Shown here one piece after another: positions 1-6,410 of a stretch of DNA of 12,572 nt. The translations under genes were made by a program, and so were the position numbers. Each line of letters starts with the position of its first letter. Positions within the stretch are counted from its first letter, which is position 1. The DNA comes from Candidatus Caenarcanum sp. (GTDB lineage Bacteria; Cyanobacteriota; Vampirovibrionia; Gastranaerophilales; UBA9971), in assembly GCA_020720345.1 (NCBI GenBank), contig DYOT01000024.1:1-12572 (forward strand). The letters run 5' to 3'. The notes below the pieces were generated by a model, which saw only the letters and a list, made by a program, of their open reading frames with translations, did no database searches and was not told the DNA's origin.

Positions 1-216
1 ACCGATTTTACAAAAATTATTTTATTTAACGATTACTTTTTTGAATCGGTATAACTCTAACCTTTGATTAGCTATATTTTTTTACAAGACGTACGAACTA
101 GATATCCAGAAGGATACATACTAATACACAAACTATATACCCATATATTTAACATATAAACATGTTTTCATCAATTGCTTAAACAATATTTACATTTTTC
201 AGAGGAGAAGTTATTT
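1..216. other. Non-coding region downstream of anmK
   Basis: Very AT-rich stretch between the window edge and the stop codon of anmK. Reading both strands I find no open frame longer than about a dozen codons with a ribosome binding site, and no tRNA-like fold. There are only weak inverted repeats: 7-base arms at 1-7 and 44-50, and a 5-base stem at 103-107/112-116. None is followed by a clear T-run, so I cannot place the anmK terminator. Confidence 0.5.
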
Positions 217-1362
217 TTAAGGATAGGAAATTTTGCCTAAAATTTTGCTATGTTTTGCTCCTGTGCAAGAAGGCAGGTTGTTAGGAATCTTATAATAAGT
301 TGTATATGCAAGAAAAGCAAAAGCAAGCGCTTCTTTGAATTTGTCAGAAATTCCAAAATTTTCATGGGATAAAATTTTTACAGAATTTCCAAAATGTTTT
401 TTAAGCATTTTTATTAGTACAGGGTTATAAGCTCCTCCTCCGCCCAAAATGATTTCATCAATACGAGTTTTTGGGAAAATAAACATTTTGTATGCTTCAA
501 AAATAGTCTTTGCCGTTAATGCTGTTATTGTTGCCATGATGTCATAAGGGTTTTCAGGGGCAGTTAGCAGCATATTTTCTATATATTCAGCAGAAAATAA
601 TTCTCTGCCTGTTGTTTTAGGAGGTTTTAAGCTGTAATAATTTTCACTAAATAAGTATTCAAGCCAATTTTCGTCAATCTGTCCCTGAGCTGCCAATATA
701 CCGTCTTTATCGTATTTTTGATTAAAAAACTTTCCAGCACAATAGTCAATCATGACGTTTCCCGGTCCTGTATCAAGCCCGTAAGCATTAATTTCTGAAC
801 TTAATACAGTAACATTTGCTATTCCTCCAATGTTTTGTATAGCCCTTGAAATTGTAGAGGATTTAAACAGCAAACTGTCTGCAAAGCACACCAAAGGCGC
901 ACCCTGTCCCCCTGCGGCAATATCCGCAGACCTAAAGTCAGAAATCGTTGTTATCCCTGTTCTTTCTGCAATAATTGCAGCTTCTCCTATTTGCAGGGTG
1001 CTTTTGGTACTTAAACTGTTAATATATTCGTCAGCAGGTTTATGAAAAATTGTCTGTCCATGAGAACCTATTAAATCAACTTCTTCAGGAGCTACACCTG
1101 CTTTTTTGATTAATTCCAGAACAGCAAGGGCAAAATATTCACCTATCAGGAAATTCATAGCGCAGATTTCTTCTACAGAAGTTTTATTTTCAAAAATTCT
1201 GAAAAGAATTTCTCTTATGTTTTCAGGATATTCGAGAATAAATGTTTCTAGACTTTTAAAAGTAAAATCAGGATTAATTTCAGCCAGACATGCGTCAATA
1301 CCGTCAGCAGAAGTCCCTGACATAAGTCCTATTACAAATTTGGAATCAATTTTCTCAGGCAT
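217..1362 (-). CDS. anmK: Anhydro-N-acetylmuramic acid kinase
   Basis: Cytoplasmic kinase that hydrolyses the 1,6-anhydro ring of anhMurNAc and phosphorylates it to MurNAc-6-phosphate, a step in recycling cell-wall fragments. The 381 residues are close to the usual length of about 370. The nucleotide-binding signature GLMSGTSADGID is at residues 12-23. GSHGQTIFHKP is at 99-109 and DFRSADIAAGGQGAPLV at 142-158. NIGGIANV is at 177-184, and DTGPGN at 197-202 contains the aspartate (D197) that matches the catalytic Asp known in this family. KPPKTTGRE is at 246-254, GGGGAYNP at 307-314, and the C-terminus has the typical NLPSCTGA. The ATG shares one base with the TAA of the upstream 84-residue gene (TAATG), so translation is probably coupled. 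Downstream partners of the pathway, such as MurQ, are not in the window. Confidence 0.96.
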   Translation of the reverse strand: MPEKIDSKFVIGLMSGTSADGIDACLAEINPDFTFKSLETFILEYPENIREILFRIFENKTSVEEICAMNFLIGEYFALAVLELIKKAGVAPEEVDLIGSHGQTIFHKPADEYINSLSTKSTLQIGEAAIIAERTGITTISDFRSADIAAGGQGAPLVCFADSLLFKSSTISRAIQNIGGIANVTVLSSEINAYGLDTGPGNVMIDYCAGKFFNQKYDKDGILAAQGQIDENWLEYLFSENYYSLKPPKTTGRELFSAEYIENMLLTAPENPYDIMATITALTAKTIFEAYKMFIFPKTRIDEIILGGGGAYNPVLIKMLKKHFGNSVKILSHENFGISDKFKEALAFAFLAYTTYYKIPNNLPSCTGAKHSKILGKISYP

Positions 1363-1616
1363 TAATCAAGGATGTCATCAACAAAACTTGCTTCAGCTTT
1401 ATCAGCTTTTTCCAATAAAACGTAAGTCAAATATGCTCCTAAAGCAATAGACTTTGGGTCAAGATTTGTTGCCTGGGCGGCATCAATTATTGCGGCATTT
1501 ATCTCAGGATTTTCTTCCTTGAGATAATGAATCATTTTTTTTCGCCAGATCGCAACATCAACAAGAGTTTCGTTTAATACAACCTGTCTTATATCCTCAG
1601 TAATTAGCGGTAACAA
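1362..1616 (-). CDS. Unknown 84-residue soluble protein coupled to anmK
   Basis: I do not recognise the family. The protein is 84 residues, largely helical in appearance, acidic, and without signal peptide, membrane segment or cysteines. The start is TTG at 1616-1614. An in-frame TAA lies two codons further upstream, so no earlier start is possible. AAGGGGA at 1627-1633 sits 10 bases away as ribosome binding site, and the next ATG would remove the first 27 residues. It is the first gene behind the promoter at 1649-1677, and its stop codon overlaps the anmK start by one base. The tight coupling suggests the two proteins are made in fixed proportion, but gives no function. A role in wall recycling would be inference from position only. 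Confidence 0.8.
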   Translation of the reverse strand: MLPLITEDIRQVVLNETLVDVAIWRKKMIHYLKEENPEINAAIIDAAQATNLDPKSIALGAYLTYVLLEKADKAEASFVDDILD

Positions 1617-1648
1617 TTTAAATTATTCCCCTTATTATTATTTTATTT

Positions 1649-1677
1649 ATTATATATACAAATAGTTAAATTGTCAT
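1649..1677 (-). promoter_or_regulatory. Sigma70-type promoter for the 84-residue gene and anmK
   Basis: On the minus strand, ATGACA (1677-1672, five of six matches to TTGACA) is followed by exactly 17 bases and then a perfect TATAAT (1654-1649). A start about 7 bases later would give a 5' leader of roughly 25 bases containing the AAGGGGA binding site. The -35 box is inside the left arm of the palindrome at 1669-1709, so a protein bound there should affect transcription. Confidence 0.7.
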
Positions 1678-1709
1678 ATATGTTACGATTTGTAATATAT
1701 ATGACAATT
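1669..1709. repeat. Long near-perfect palindrome (operator or terminator hairpin)
   Basis: Arms at 1669-1686 and 1692-1709 pair at 17 of 18 positions around a 5-base loop. The outer 13 bases of each arm are perfectly complementary and there is a single G/T mismatch (1682/1696). The stem is AT-rich. It begins at the last base of the TGA of the 56-residue gene and covers the -35 box of the next operon. It may be an operator, a weak terminator for the ligA operon, or both. The minus-strand bases after the stem are only partly T-rich, which argues against a classical strong terminator. Confidence 0.75.
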
Positions 1710-1879
1710 CAGGCTAATTTATTATCCTGCTGCTTTTTAATGTCCATAGCAGATTGATAGGCAATAACATATGTGCTGCAAGCCTTAAAGTTTTTTATAT
1801 ACCATGCGCAGCTTTCTTCCAGACAAACTTGTGATATTTCTTTACCAGCACTAATCAACGGGCAAATCATTATACTCAT
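1709..1879 (-). CDS. Small 56-residue four-cysteine protein
   Basis: Small gene easily lost to length cut-offs. The ATG (1879-1877) overlaps the TGA of the upstream membrane-protein gene in an ATGA junction, with AAGGAG at 1887-1892 at a spacing of 7 bases, so the start is well supported. The product starts MSIMICPLISAG and has cysteines at 6, 19, 24 and 34 (C-x12-C-x4-C-x9-C), with CPLI at 6-9 and CAWYI at 24-28, then a lysine- and glutamine-rich tail. No membrane segment or export signal is seen. The layout (CPL near the start, CAW in the middle, a later C) resembles uncharacterised small cysteine proteins I recall from prophages and gut anaerobes. That is memory, not a search. Metal binding by the four cysteines is plausible but unproven. 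Confidence 0.8.
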   Translation of the reverse strand: MSIMICPLISAGKEISQVCLEESCAWYIKNFKACSTYVIAYQSAMDIKKQQDNKLA

Positions 1880-2229
1880 TTACTCTCTCCTTCAGAAGGG
1901 TTCTCCTTCATCTCCATCTCTTCTATATGATGAATAAATTTATTGATTTCCAGATCGTCCATTTCTTTATCAATAGTATGGATTTTAATGGAAACACTGT
2001 TTTTCAGCGCAAGATAAACGGTAATTATAACTATTGACCATAATAGCGATGCCTGTAAGTAATTTATGGAGGGTCCCTTGAAAATATTTGCTATTACTTC
2101 ATTCCAGCCAACCATAATTGCCCATACTGGAAACATTATAAATCCGCAAAATACACCTGTGATTGCAAATCCAATTAAAAGCAATCCTGACAAGCCGTGT
2201 ATTTGAAATATTTTAAAATTTTTATTCAT
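1876..2229 (-). CDS. Unknown 117-residue membrane protein, ligA operon
   Basis: I do not recognise the family. Two hydrophobic stretches are visible: about residues 12-41 (long, possibly a membrane segment followed by a re-entrant or interfacial piece with FPVWAIMVGWN at 33-43) and about 58-76. The last 40 residues are hydrophilic and strongly acidic, with a probable helix around 86-107, and are likely cytoplasmic. The ATG at 2229 lies 21 bases after the ligA stop, with only a modest AAGAGA-like binding site, so expression probably depends on the ligA transcript. Its TGA overlaps the ATG of the 56-residue cysteine gene. The small size and the coupling suggest that the two small proteins act together, but nothing in the sequence shows how. 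Confidence 0.85.
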   Translation of the reverse strand: MNKNFKIFQIHGLSGLLLIGFAITGVFCGFIMFPVWAIMVGWNEVIANIFKGPSINYLQASLLWSIVIITVYLALKNSVSIKIHTIDKEMDDLEINKFIHHIEEMEMKENPSEGESK

Positions 2230-2250
2230 AATATCTCTTTTGGAGTTTAA

Positions 2251-4275
2251 TTAGTAAATCATTTTGACAAAATCTTCTTCACTTAAGATTGTAACATTTA
2301 ATTTCAAAGCTTTCTCATATTTTGAACCGGGGTTTTCGCCAACCACCACATAGGAAGTTCTCTCGCTAACGCTACCAGACAGCTTCCCACCAAGCCTTTT
2401 AATTATATCAGTTGCTTTATTTCTATCCATAGAAGTCAAAGTGCCTGTTAAAACAAAAGTTTTTCCGGTCAAAGTTTGCTCTTCCAGTATTTCGTGTTTT
2501 TCTTCCTCAAGTTTTACCCCGTAATTTTTAAGCTTTTCGAGCATGGAGATAACTTTCTGGTTTTGAAAATAACTTACAATACTTTGCGCACTTTTTTCTC
2601 CAATACCTTCAATTGAAGAAAGCTGCTCGCAGGAAGCTAATTTTAAATCTTCTATTGAGCTGAAGTTGCTGCTTAAAATTTCGGCTGTTTCTCTTCCGAC
2701 GTATTTTATACCCAGAGCGTTTATTAACCCTGCAAGAGGTCTGATTTTACTTGATTGAATGGCATTTATAATATTGTTTGCAGATTTCTCAGCCATTCTA
2801 TCAAGAGTAAGTATATCTTCAATTGTCAATCCGTATAAATCAGCAGGGTCTTTTACCAGTCCTTTTTCTACAAACTGCGCAACAAGTGATGAGCCTACTC
2901 CATCAATATCCATCGCAGTTCTGCTTACCCAATATTCCAACCACCCCTGAAGTTGAGCCATGCACCCTGTCAGGTTTGGGCAGTATGTAATGACTTCTCC
3001 TTCCTTTCGCTCAAGATAAGCTCCGCAGGAAGGACATGTTTGAGGATATATAAATTGTTCACTGTCTGGATTTCTTTGGGAAATATCAACGCCGATAATT
3101 TTTGGGATAATTTCTGCTGCTTTTTTAACCCATACTTTATCGCCAATTCTAACATCAAGCCTTTGAATTTCATCTGCGTTGTGAAGACTTGCTCTTGCAA
3201 CTGTAGTTCCTGCAAGCTTTACGGGTTCAAGTATGGCAACAGGAGTAACTGCTCCAGTTCTTCCTGTGTTTATCGCAATTGCACGCAGGGTGGTCAATGC
3301 TTCTTCAGGAGGAAATTTATATGCAACCGCCCAGCGTGGGGCTCTGGAAGTAAAGCCAAGCTCATCTTGTTTGTTAATATCGTTGACTTTTATAACCACT
3401 CCGTCAGTTGCATAACCAAGTTCAAACCTTTTATTTTTCCAGATATCACAAAATTCAGCGACTTCATCGATATTTCTGCATAATTTACTGGCGGGATTGA
3501 TTTTAAAGCCTAAATTCCGAAGAAATTCCAGGGTATCTTTATGTGTGGCAGGACTATGATTTCCTTCAATGATTCCTGCATATATAAAAATATCGAGATC
3601 CCTATCGCTGGTAATTTTGGGGTCAAGCTGTCTTACAGAGCCGCTTCCTGCGTTTCTGGGGTTGGCAAATTCCATTTCTCCCAGTTTTCTTCTTTTTTCA
3701 TTGAGTTTTTCAAAAGAAGAAATAGGCATAAAAATTTCTCCACGAACTTCTAAAAATTCTGGGATTTTATCTACTTCACCAGAATATAGCTTTAACGGGA
3801 TACTTTTTATCGTTTTTAAATTTGTTGTTATATTTTCGCCTGTTTTACCGTCGCCACGAGTAGCCCCCCTTGTCAAAAACCCATTTTCATAACTTAAAGA
3901 AATTGCAAGCCCGTCTATCTTTAATTCACAAAATAGTTCAATATCCTTGTCATTCGGGAAAAATTTTAGAGCCCTATTATACCAGTCAGAAAGTTCTTCT
4001 TTAGAATTTGCGTTATCAAGGCTGAAAAGCCTATATTTATGCGCAACCTGTTCAAACTTTTCTGATGGGAGTTCGCCCACTCTTTGTGTAGGGCTGTCTG
4101 GAGTTATTAATTCAGGATATAAAGCTTCCAGCTCTTTTAATTCATTAAACAGCCTGTCATATTCGCTGTCAGGAATAACCGGAGCATCTTTTAAATAATA
4201 AAGATAATTATGATGATTTATCTTATCTCTTAACTTTAGAAGATTTTCATTTATTTCTGTTATTGTACTCTTCAC
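2251..4275 (-). CDS. ligA: NAD-dependent DNA ligase LigA
   Basis: Seals nicks in duplex DNA using NAD+ during replication and repair. It is 674 residues, full length for the family. Domain order: Ia domain with the NAD-contacting YYLKDAPVIPDSEYD region (26-40); adenylation domain with ELKIDG (117-122), where K119 is the adenylated lysine; DGVVIKV (291-297); OB fold; a zinc finger with C414, C417, C432 and C438 in the expected C-x2-C-x14-C-x5-C spacing; helix-hairpin-helix repeats around 455-590, including EGIGEKSA; and a C-terminal BRCT domain from about 600. The start is GTG at 4275-4273, with GGATGAG at 4281-4287 at a spacing of 5 bases. It leads an operon with the 117- and 56-residue genes, and is divergent from the toxin-antitoxin module. 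Nothing is truncated. Confidence 0.98.
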   Translation of the reverse strand: MKSTITEINENLLKLRDKINHHNYLYYLKDAPVIPDSEYDRLFNELKELEALYPELITPDSPTQRVGELPSEKFEQVAHKYRLFSLDNANSKEELSDWYNRALKFFPNDKDIELFCELKIDGLAISLSYENGFLTRGATRGDGKTGENITTNLKTIKSIPLKLYSGEVDKIPEFLEVRGEIFMPISSFEKLNEKRRKLGEMEFANPRNAGSGSVRQLDPKITSDRDLDIFIYAGIIEGNHSPATHKDTLEFLRNLGFKINPASKLCRNIDEVAEFCDIWKNKRFELGYATDGVVIKVNDINKQDELGFTSRAPRWAVAYKFPPEEALTTLRAIAINTGRTGAVTPVAILEPVKLAGTTVARASLHNADEIQRLDVRIGDKVWVKKAAEIIPKIIGVDISQRNPDSEQFIYPQTCPSCGAYLERKEGEVITYCPNLTGCMAQLQGWLEYWVSRTAMDIDGVGSSLVAQFVEKGLVKDPADLYGLTIEDILTLDRMAEKSANNIINAIQSSKIRPLAGLINALGIKYVGRETAEILSSNFSSIEDLKLASCEQLSSIEGIGEKSAQSIVSYFQNQKVISMLEKLKNYGVKLEEEKHEILEEQTLTGKTFVLTGTLTSMDRNKATDIIKRLGGKLSGSVSERTSYVVVGENPGSKYEKALKLNVTILSEEDFVKMIY

Positions 4276-4312
4276 AAAAACTCATCCTAAACATTTATCC
4301 TGAAAAGATTTT

Positions 4313-4341
4313 ACTATAAAAAAGATTTAAGGCTTAAATAA
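4313..4341 (-). promoter_or_regulatory. Possible ligA promoter
   Basis: TATAGT on the minus strand (4318-4313) is the best -10 candidate upstream of the GTG. At 17 bases spacing the -35 position reads TTATTT (4341-4336), a poor match. The leader would be about 30 bases. This is a weak candidate, offered because no better one is visible between the two divergent genes. Confidence 0.3.
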
Positions 4342-4351
4342 ATAATAAAAT

Positions 4352-4378
4352 CAACAAACCCACTTGCAACAAACCCAC
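4352..4378. repeat. 12-base direct repeat, likely antitoxin operator
   Basis: CAACAAACCCAC occurs twice without mismatch, at 4352-4363 and 4367-4378, a period of 15 bases. The second copy overlaps the -35 region and spacer of the toxin-antitoxin promoter. Type II antitoxins commonly repress their own promoter through repeats placed like this. Binding here is inferred. The two copies also lie about 34 bases upstream of the possible ligA -10. Confidence 0.55.
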
Positions 4379-4391
4379 GGTCTGCTATAAT
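4365..4391 (+). promoter_or_regulatory. Promoter of the toxin-antitoxin operon
   Basis: A perfect TATAAT at 4386-4391 is preceded by TGC, giving an extended -10 element (TGCTATAAT). TTGCAA at 4365-4370 is a partial -35 with a short 15-base spacer, which an extended -10 can tolerate. The predicted leader is about 27 bases, with AGAGGGA (4413-4419) as binding site before the ATG at 4425. Confidence 0.6.
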
Positions 4392-4424
4392 AATATTATC
4401 AAAAATTATAATAGAGGGAAAATT

Positions 4425-4718
4425 ATGACATTACAGGAAAAAAAATTAAAAATAGACTCCAGAGGCAGGATAAACATAAAACAGCTTGCACAGAAAGAAG
4501 TTACATCTTTCAGGGCTTTTAAGCAGGAAGATGGAAGCATTGTCCTCAAACCGGTTGTGGAAATTGAAATTCATCTGGAAGAAGCGTGGATATTTAAAAA
4601 TCCCGAAGCTAAAGCCATGATTGAAGAAGGATTGGAAGATTTTAAAGCTGGTCGTGTATCAGAGCTAGATGAAAGTTTTTGGGATGAAATTGACGATATG
4701 GAAGATGAAGAAGAGTAA
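4425..4718 (+). CDS. AbrB/SpoVT-like antitoxin
   Basis: 97-residue protein that should bind the operon promoter and neutralise the toxin encoded next. Residues about 7-45 (LKIDSRGRINIKQLA, then SFRAFKQEDGSIVLKPV) have the swapped-hairpin AbrB-type pattern: a conserved SRGRI turn, then a second strand ending in ILKP/VLKP-like residues. Residues 47-75 (IEIHLEEAWIFKNPEA and the following helix) match the linker and helix known in antitoxins of this type. The tail is very acidic (DESFWDEIDDMEDEEE, 82-97) and probably unfolded until it meets the basic toxin. The next gene starts 6 bases after the stop, the normal antitoxin-toxin order. Identification rests on fold pattern and context. Confidence 0.8.
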   Translation: MTLQEKKLKIDSRGRINIKQLAQKEVTSFRAFKQEDGSIVLKPVVEIEIHLEEAWIFKNPEAKAMIEEGLEDFKAGRVSELDESFWDEIDDMEDEEE

Positions 4719-4724
4719 AGAAAA

Positions 4725-5015
4725 ATGTATGATTTCATTTTTACAAAAATAGCTGAAAAAACACTAAGTATGCTGGTAAACGAAGGTAGATTAACAAAAC
4801 TAAAAAAAATAAGGGAAGCTTTAAAAAAATTAAAAGAAAATCCAAGACACCCTGGTTTACACACTCATGTAAACAATTCATATAGAAATTATCTTGATAA
4901 ACAAACTTTTCAATCTTACGTGGAAAACAAAACCCCAAGTGCATATAAGATATTTTGGTGTTATGGTTTAGAAAAAGGTATAATTGTTATACTTGCTATA
5001 ATTCCACACCCATAA
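4725..5015 (+). CDS. RelE/ParE-superfamily toxin
   Basis: 96-residue basic protein and probable toxin of a type II pair. Two lysine-rich N-terminal helices (about 5-38) are followed by NPRHPGLHTH (39-48), then FQSYVENKTPSAYKIFWCYG (62-81), and the protein ends GIIVILAIIPHP (85-96). This is the helix-hairpin then antiparallel-sheet order of RelE/ParE-like toxins. The RHPGL, SYxENxTPxAYxIFWxYG and IxPHP motifs recur, from memory, in a cyanobacterial and proteobacterial subgroup paired with AbrB-like antitoxins. Members have been called mRNA interferases or gyrase poisons by homology, and the sequence does not say which applies here. There is no frameshift, so the module looks intact. The loop between HTH and FQSY is short and carries no Gly-rich GxxGE turn. 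Confidence 0.8.
   Translation: MYDFIFTKIAEKTLSMLVNEGRLTKLKKIREALKKLKENPRHPGLHTHVNNSYRNYLDKQTFQSYVENKTPSAYKIFWCYGLEKGIIVILAIIPHP
4994..5002 (+). promoter_or_regulatory. Extended -10 inside the toxin gene, possible decarboxylase promoter
   Basis: TGCTATAAT occurs here exactly as at the toxin-antitoxin promoter (4383-4391), within the codons for toxin residues 90-93. No -35 is visible. Transcription from here would start near 5009 and give the downstream gene a leader of about 28 bases. It could also be chance in AT-rich coding sequence. Confidence 0.35.
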
Positions 5016-5036
5016 AAACCATAACAGAGCCAATAA

Positions 5037-6410
5037 ATGCAAATATCGAAAGCCATAAAAAAAATACTTTCCAGCAAGTCTGTTTTATTTACGACTCCCG
5101 GACATTCGGGAGGCAAAAACATTTTGCCTGAATATCTGAAATTGGTCGGTAAGAAAATTTTCAAAACTGATGTTTCTGAAAATGAAGGAATGGATAATCT
5201 TCATAATCCGACAGGACTAATTAAAAGCTCATTAACAAGAGCAAGCAATATTTACGGAAGTAAAAATACTTTCTATTTAGTCAACGGCTCAACTTCAGGG
5301 ATAATTGCCCTAATTCTTGCAACAACAATGAAAGAAGATAAAATTTTAGTCGCAAGAAACGTTCATAAATCAGTTATTAATGCCATGGTTTTATCAGGTA
5401 CAAATCCTGTCTGGGTCAACCCTGAATGGGAAAATTACTGGAATATTCCGGCAAATATAAAGCCTGAAAAAATCAGGCAAAAATTAGAAGAAAATCCTGA
5501 TATTAAAGTTGTAATAATTACCAGTCCGACTTATGAAGGTATTGTTTCTGATATAGAAGCAATTTCAGCAATATGTAGGGAAAAACAGGCTTTATTAATT
5601 GTTGATGAAGCTCATGGAGCACTGTGGAATTATTCAGAAAGATTACCAGCCTCTTCTATTCATCTAGGAGCTGATGCCTGTATTCAATCATTGCATAAGA
5701 CAGGTTCTTGTTTTACACAGGGGGCGCTTTTGCATTTAAGCCAAAATTCAGGAATTAATCCTGAAAAATTACAGCAAACACTTAATTTAATTAACACAAC
5801 TTCGCCTTCATACTTGATTTTATCCAGCATAGAGGCTTCTATAGAATACCTGAATTCAGACAAAGGAAGAGAAAAGCTTGATAAATTATTCGATAAAATT
5901 GAAGAAATAAAATCTTTTCTTAAATTGCATCTTGATATAAATTTTCTTGAAAATTGCGAAAACTATTCAGTCGATTCTACAAAGTTGTTTTTTGGACTGG
6001 CAGGAATAACAGGAAATGATATAGCTGATATTTTATACAGCAATTTTAATATAGAAGTTGAACTTAACAATAATAAAGGTGTTTTAGCCTTAACAGGCGT
6101 TGGAACTACAGAAAAAAAACTGCAAAAGCTTGCTTTTTCTTTAATAAAAGCAGAAAAATATTTACTTAAATCGCAATTATATGATGAATTAACTCAACTT
6201 ATTGAGCCGGAAACCGTATTTACTCCTGCGGAAACTTTTTATAAAAAATCAAAAAAAGTTGATATTTCAAAATCTGTCGGGCTTGTTTCAAAACAAACTA
6301 TAGTCAATTATCCTCCGGGGATTCCTGTCCTTATCGCCGGAGAAGTAATAAAACAGAAGCATTTAGAGCTATTAAAAGATATAAAAAAAATCGAGGTTGT
6401 GCTAGATTAA
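5037..6410 (+). CDS. PLP-dependent Orn/Lys/Arg decarboxylase-family protein
   Basis: Fold type I PLP enzyme of the short (about 460-490 residue) group containing bacterial arginine and lysine decarboxylases; it should remove CO2 from a basic amino acid and feed polyamine synthesis. Visible motifs: TTPGHSGGK (19-27), DVSENEGMDNLHNPTG (45-60), NGSTSGI (83-89) for the cofactor phosphate, TSPTYEGIVSDI (162-173), VDEAHGA (189-195) with D190 for the pyridine nitrogen, and QSLHKTGSCFTQGA (217-230), where K221 is the expected Schiff-base lysine. The C-terminal domain ends with YPPGIPVLIAGE (425-436). The N-terminal wing domain of the large inducible enzymes is absent. Substrate cannot be read from the sequence. 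No clear ribosome binding site precedes the ATG, but the PGHSGGK motif at residue 21 requires a start close to here. It follows the toxin gene by 21 bases. Confidence 0.9.
   Translation: MQISKAIKKILSSKSVLFTTPGHSGGKNILPEYLKLVGKKIFKTDVSENEGMDNLHNPTGLIKSSLTRASNIYGSKNTFYLVNGSTSGIIALILATTMKEDKILVARNVHKSVINAMVLSGTNPVWVNPEWENYWNIPANIKPEKIRQKLEENPDIKVVIITSPTYEGIVSDIEAISAICREKQALLIVDEAHGALWNYSERLPASSIHLGADACIQSLHKTGSCFTQGALLHLSQNSGINPEKLQQTLNLINTTSPSYLILSSIEASIEYLNSDKGREKLDKLFDKIEEIKSFLKLHLDINFLENCENYSVDSTKLFFGLAGITGNDIADILYSNFNIEVELNNNKGVLALTGVGTTEKKLQKLAFSLIKAEKYLLKSQLYDELTQLIEPETVFTPAETFYKKSKKVDISKSVGLVSKQTIVNYPPGIPVLIAGEVIKQKHLELLKDIKKIEVVLD

Noticed and set aside
1..50. Inverted repeat with 7-base arms (ACCGATT/AATCGGT) at the window edge
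   Set aside because: The loop is 36 bases and the arms are short, with no T-run or adjoining mobile-element gene. Chance cannot be excluded.
103..116. Small hairpin downstream of anmK as a terminator
   Set aside because: The stem is only 5 bases and no T-run follows on the minus strand, so it does not look like a Rho-independent terminator.
1671..1698. Plus-strand promoter within the palindrome (TTGTCA, 16 bases, TAATAT)
   Set aside because: It follows from the symmetry of the palindrome, and no plus-strand gene lies downstream before the opposing ligA operon.
2970..3215. 81-residue minus-strand frame inside ligA
   Set aside because: It is an alternative frame of the zinc-finger and OB region of ligA with no ribosome binding site evidence. 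The ligA frame explains the sequence fully.
2953..3483. Long plus-strand open frame opposite ligA
   Set aside because: It lies wholly antisense to well-conserved ligA domains, has a cysteine- and serine-rich composition typical of a reverse-frame shadow, and matches no recognisable family.
4352..4378. Possible CRISPR-like repeats
   Set aside because: Only two copies of 12 bases with a 3-base gap. This is an operator-like arrangement, not an array.
4390..4399. AT-only palindrome ATAATATTAT just after the toxin-antitoxin -10
   Set aside because: Short self-complementary AT runs are expected often in DNA this AT-rich.
4571..4864. Minus-strand frame opposite the toxin-antitoxin genes
   Set aside because: The serine-rich and phenylalanine-rich composition is the reverse of the acidic and lysine-rich codons of the real genes. 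No binding site is seen.
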